DNA of 15,558 bases from Actinomycetota bacterium (GTDB lineage: Bacteria; Actinomycetota; Humimicrobiia; Humimicrobiales; Humimicrobiaceae). The position numbers were made by a program, and so were the translations under genes. The notes below the pieces were generated by a model. The model was not told the origin of the DNA. It saw only the letters and a list, made by a program, of their open reading frames with translations, and ran no database searches. Of this stretch, positions 13,347 to 15,558 are shown piece by piece; positions within the stretch are counted from its first letter, which is position 1; the number at the start of each line of letters is the position of its first letter. The stretch spans positions 1 through 15,558 of the forward strand of contig JAQVJB010000038.1 in assembly GCA_028695395.1 (NCBI GenBank), in the 5' to 3' direction.

Positions 13347-15434
13347 ATGGCTAGAAAAGTACAGTTAAAACAAACAAGAAATATTGGCATAACAGCTCAT
13401 ATAGATGCCGGTAAAACCACCACTTCAGAGCGTATCCTTTATTATACAGGCAAAAGTTACAAGATAGGTGAAGTGCATGAAGGCACTGCTGTTATGGACT
13501 GGATGGTTCAGGAGCAGGAAAGAGGCATTACAATAACTTCTGCTGCAACTACATGTTTCTGGAAAAATCACAGGATAAATATAATCGACACTCCCGGACA
13601 TGTTGATTTTACGGTTGAAGTAGAGCGTTCTTTAAGAGTACTTGATGGCATGATAGGTCTTTTCTGCGCTGTCGGAGGCGTTGAACCTCAAAGCGAAACT
13701 GTATGGAGGCAGGCAGATAAATATAAAATACCGAGAATAGCTTTTGTAAATAAAATGGATAGGAATGGTGCAGACTTTAATTACGTTGTTGATATGATAA
13801 AAACCAGGTTGAATGCCAACCCTGTTCCTGTACAGATACCTATCGGCGCCGAAGATGTATTCAAAGGCATGATTGACCTTATAAACATGAAGGCATACAT
13901 ATATTACGATGAAATGGGTCTAAAATTCGAATATACCGATATCCCTTCTGAATTAGTACAGTCTGCTGAAAAATACAGGGCAGAACTAATAGAAAATATT
14001 GCAAATTTTGATGATGAGATATTACATAAATATGTAGAAAACATTGATATAACTCCTGATGAGATTTTAAAGGCTATCAGGAAACTGACAATAAATGTTA
14101 AGATAATTCCTGTTTTATGCGGTTCTGTTTTCAAGAATAAAGGAGTTCAACCGCTGCTTGATGCAGTAGTTGATTTTCTTCCATCTCCTTTAGAAAGCAT
14201 ACAGCCGGTCGGTATAAATCCATATACAGACAAGGAAGAAGTAAGAGAAATAAAAGATGAAGAAGCCTTTTCGGGTTTTATATTTAAAATAATGACTGAT
14301 CCATTCATAGGAAAACTTGCTTATTGCAGGATATATTCAGGGATACTTCCAGCAGGAAGCCAGGTTTTAAATACTACAAGCAGTAATAATGAAAGAATAG
14401 GAAGGCTGCTTTTGATGCATGCCAACCACCGGGAAGAGATAAAAGAAGCTTACTGTGGTGACATTGTTGCAATCATAGGACTGAAAAAAGTAACTACAGG
14501 AGATACAATTTGTGACATAAAGAGACCTATAAAATATGAGTCAATTTCTTTTCCGGAGCCGGTTCTTTCAATTGCTATCGAACCTAAGACAAAGATAGAT
14601 TTAGATAAACTTACAAAAGCTTTAAATAAACTTGCTGATGAAGATCCTACTTTCAGGGTCGGTGTTGATACTGAAACCGGGCAGACAATTATCAGAGGAA
14701 TGGGCGAACTGCACCTGGAGATAATCGTTGACAGATTGCTCAGGGAATTCGGAGTTGATGCAAATATAGGCAAACCCCAGGTTTCTTACAGAGAAGCAAT
14801 AACTAAACCTATTCAGATAGAAGGAAAATATATAAGACAAAGTGGCGGCAAAGGACAATATGGTCATGTAATTATGTTATTTGAGCCTAATGAATATGGT
14901 AAAGGATTTGTTTTTGAAGATAAAATAAAGAGCGGGGCAATACCCAGAGAATTCATTAAGCCTGTAGAACAGGGAGTACAGGATGCAATGCAGTCAGGAG
15001 AACTGGCTGGTTATCCTGTAATTGATGTAAAGGCAACACTGCTTGATGGTTCTTATCATGATGTTGATTCTTCTGAGCTTGCATTCAGGATAGCAGCTTC
15101 TAAAGCATTCAGGGAGGCTATGATAAAATCATCACCGATATTAATGGAACCGATGATGGAAGTTGAGGTAGTTACTCCTGAAGAATCGATGGGAGAAGTC
15201 ATCGGAGATATTAATTCAAGAAGAGGAAAGATTTCTGAAATAAATACAAGAAATAAAATGACTAATATAAAGTGTGAAGTCCCCCTTGCAAATATGTTTG
15301 GCTATGCAACTGACTTACGTTCAAAAACACAGGGACGGGCGACTTTTACAATGCAGTTTAAAAAATATGAACCGGTTCCTGAGAATATAGCCAATGAGAT
15401 AATCAAGAAGGAAAAAGGGGCAGTTGCGGTTTAA
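13347..15434 (+). CDS. fusA: Elongation factor G
   Basis: This 695-residue translational GTPase drives tRNA-mRNA translocation and, with RRF, ribosome recycling. The G motifs are complete: AHIDAGKT (17-24), RGITI (59-63), DTPGH (81-85), NKMD (135-138) and the G5-like GSV (259-261). Domains follow in order: G, II (about 290-395), III (about 400-475, with GMGELHLEI), IV (about 480-600, with SGGKGQYGHV) and V (about 605-690, with EVIGDINSRRGKI). Length and motifs indicate canonical EF-G. Only a weak purine stretch (GAAAAGAAAA) lies before the ATG, and the gap from rpsG is 25 bases, so translational coupling is likely. Confidence 0.98.
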   Translation: MARKVQLKQTRNIGITAHIDAGKTTTSERILYYTGKSYKIGEVHEGTAVMDWMVQEQERGITITSAATTCFWKNHRINIIDTPGHVDFTVEVERSLRVLDGMIGLFCAVGGVEPQSETVWRQADKYKIPRIAFVNKMDRNGADFNYVVDMIKTRLNANPVPVQIPIGAEDVFKGMIDLINMKAYIYYDEMGLKFEYTDIPSELVQSAEKYRAELIENIANFDDEILHKYVENIDITPDEILKAIRKLTINVKIIPVLCGSVFKNKGVQPLLDAVVDFLPSPLESIQPVGINPYTDKEEVREIKDEEAFSGFIFKIMTDPFIGKLAYCRIYSGILPAGSQVLNTTSSNNERIGRLLLMHANHREEIKEAYCGDIVAIIGLKKVTTGDTICDIKRPIKYESISFPEPVLSIAIEPKTKIDLDKLTKALNKLADEDPTFRVGVDTETGQTIIRGMGELHLEIIVDRLLREFGVDANIGKPQVSYREAITKPIQIEGKYIRQSGGKGQYGHVIMLFEPNEYGKGFVFEDKIKSGAIPREFIKPVEQGVQDAMQSGELAGYPVIDVKATLLDGSYHDVDSSELAFRIAASKAFREAMIKSSPILMEPMMEVEVVTPEESMGEVIGDINSRRGKISEINTRNKMTNIKCEVPLANMFGYATDLRSKTQGRATFTMQFKKYEPVPENIANEIIKKEKGAVAV

Positions 15435-15468
15435 TTTTTTAACAACAAGAAATACACAAGTAAGTAAA

Positions 15469-15495
15469 AAAGATTATTTATATTATCTAATCTTT
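15469..15495 (+). repeat. Short inverted repeat between fusA and tuf
   Basis: AAAGATTA (15469-15476) and TAATCTTT (15488-15495) are exact reverse complements around an 11-base centre, just before the tuf ribosome-binding site AAGAAAGGA (15496-15504). The same AGATTA/TAATCT pair occurs around the rpsL promoter. It could be a leader hairpin or a chance AT match. Confidence 0.4.
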
Positions 15496-15514
15496 AAGAA
15501 AGGAAAACATAGAT

Positions 15515-15558
15515 ATGGCTAAAGAGAAATTTACAAGAAGCAAGGTACATATGAACAT
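15515..15558 (+). CDS. tuf: Elongation factor Tu, N-terminal end (partial, second copy)
   Basis: ATG 15515 lies 10 bases after AAGAAAGGA and reads MAKEKFTRSKVHMN to the window edge. This is the conserved EF-Tu N-terminus that precedes the GHVDHGKT P-loop. Its place after fusA is the classical str-operon location. The first copy ends at 122, so the two tuf genes bracket the cluster. Confidence 0.93.
   Translation, partial: MAKEKFTRSKVHMN

Overview
The window is a contiguous, co-oriented translation and transcription locus. In order it holds: end of tuf, rpmG, tRNA-Trp, secE, nusG, rplK, rplA, rplJ, rplL, rpoB, rpoC, rpsL, rpsG, fusA, and the start of a second tuf. Every gene is on the + strand. 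The DNA is visibly AT-rich, with frequent ATA, AGA and AAA codons, yet the RNA polymerase subunits look actinobacterial. The RpoB stretch around residues 218-277 and the RpoC N-terminus follow actinobacterial sequences closely. RpoC also carries the long helical insert after about residue 143 that is characteristic of mycobacterial and other actinobacterial beta-prime. My best inference is a low-GC, deep-branching member of Actinobacteriota, probably known only from environmental genomes. The order rpmG, tRNA-Trp, secE, nusG also fits Actinobacteriota, although some Clostridia share it.

Left region (1-730): the 3' end of tuf is followed by a 13-bp perfect hairpin with a TTGACA in its centre, then rpmG (bL33). 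The rpmG stop codon overlaps the first two bases of a complete tRNA-Trp(CCA). Downstream lies the least ordinary part of the window. An exact 88-bp direct repeat (427-514 and 597-684) carries the 3' end of the tRNA gene plus a palindromic hairpin. It encloses an 82-bp segment that can fold into a three-way-junction RNA, and that segment looks like a tRNA T-arm whose loop was interrupted.

Middle (731-4010): secE and nusG encode protein export and transcription elongation factors. rplK and rplA encode L11 and L1 of the L1 stalk and GTPase centre. An L10-type leader RNA follows, with a clear antiterminator/terminator switch, and then rplJ and rplL, which encode the L10(L12) stalk.

Right (4011-15558): a long inverted repeat and a strong promoter precede rpoB, which has a normal rifampicin pocket and an 85-residue acidic tail. 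rpoC has all catalytic and zinc residues. It carries two large inserts, one in the clamp and one of about 118 residues in the trigger loop, and the second is not expected in a typical actinobacterium. A further promoter precedes rpsL, rpsG and fusA, and the window ends just inside the second tuf.

Three promoters (before rpmG, rpoB and rpsL) share a perfect TTGACA, a 16-17 bp spacer and a TGN-extended -10, and each -35 box lies in or against an inverted repeat. Four of the genes with a visible start use GTG or TTG. No CRISPR array, insertion sequence, transposase, phage gene or defence gene is present. The main candidate for something undescribed is the small repeat/RNA element after the tRNA.
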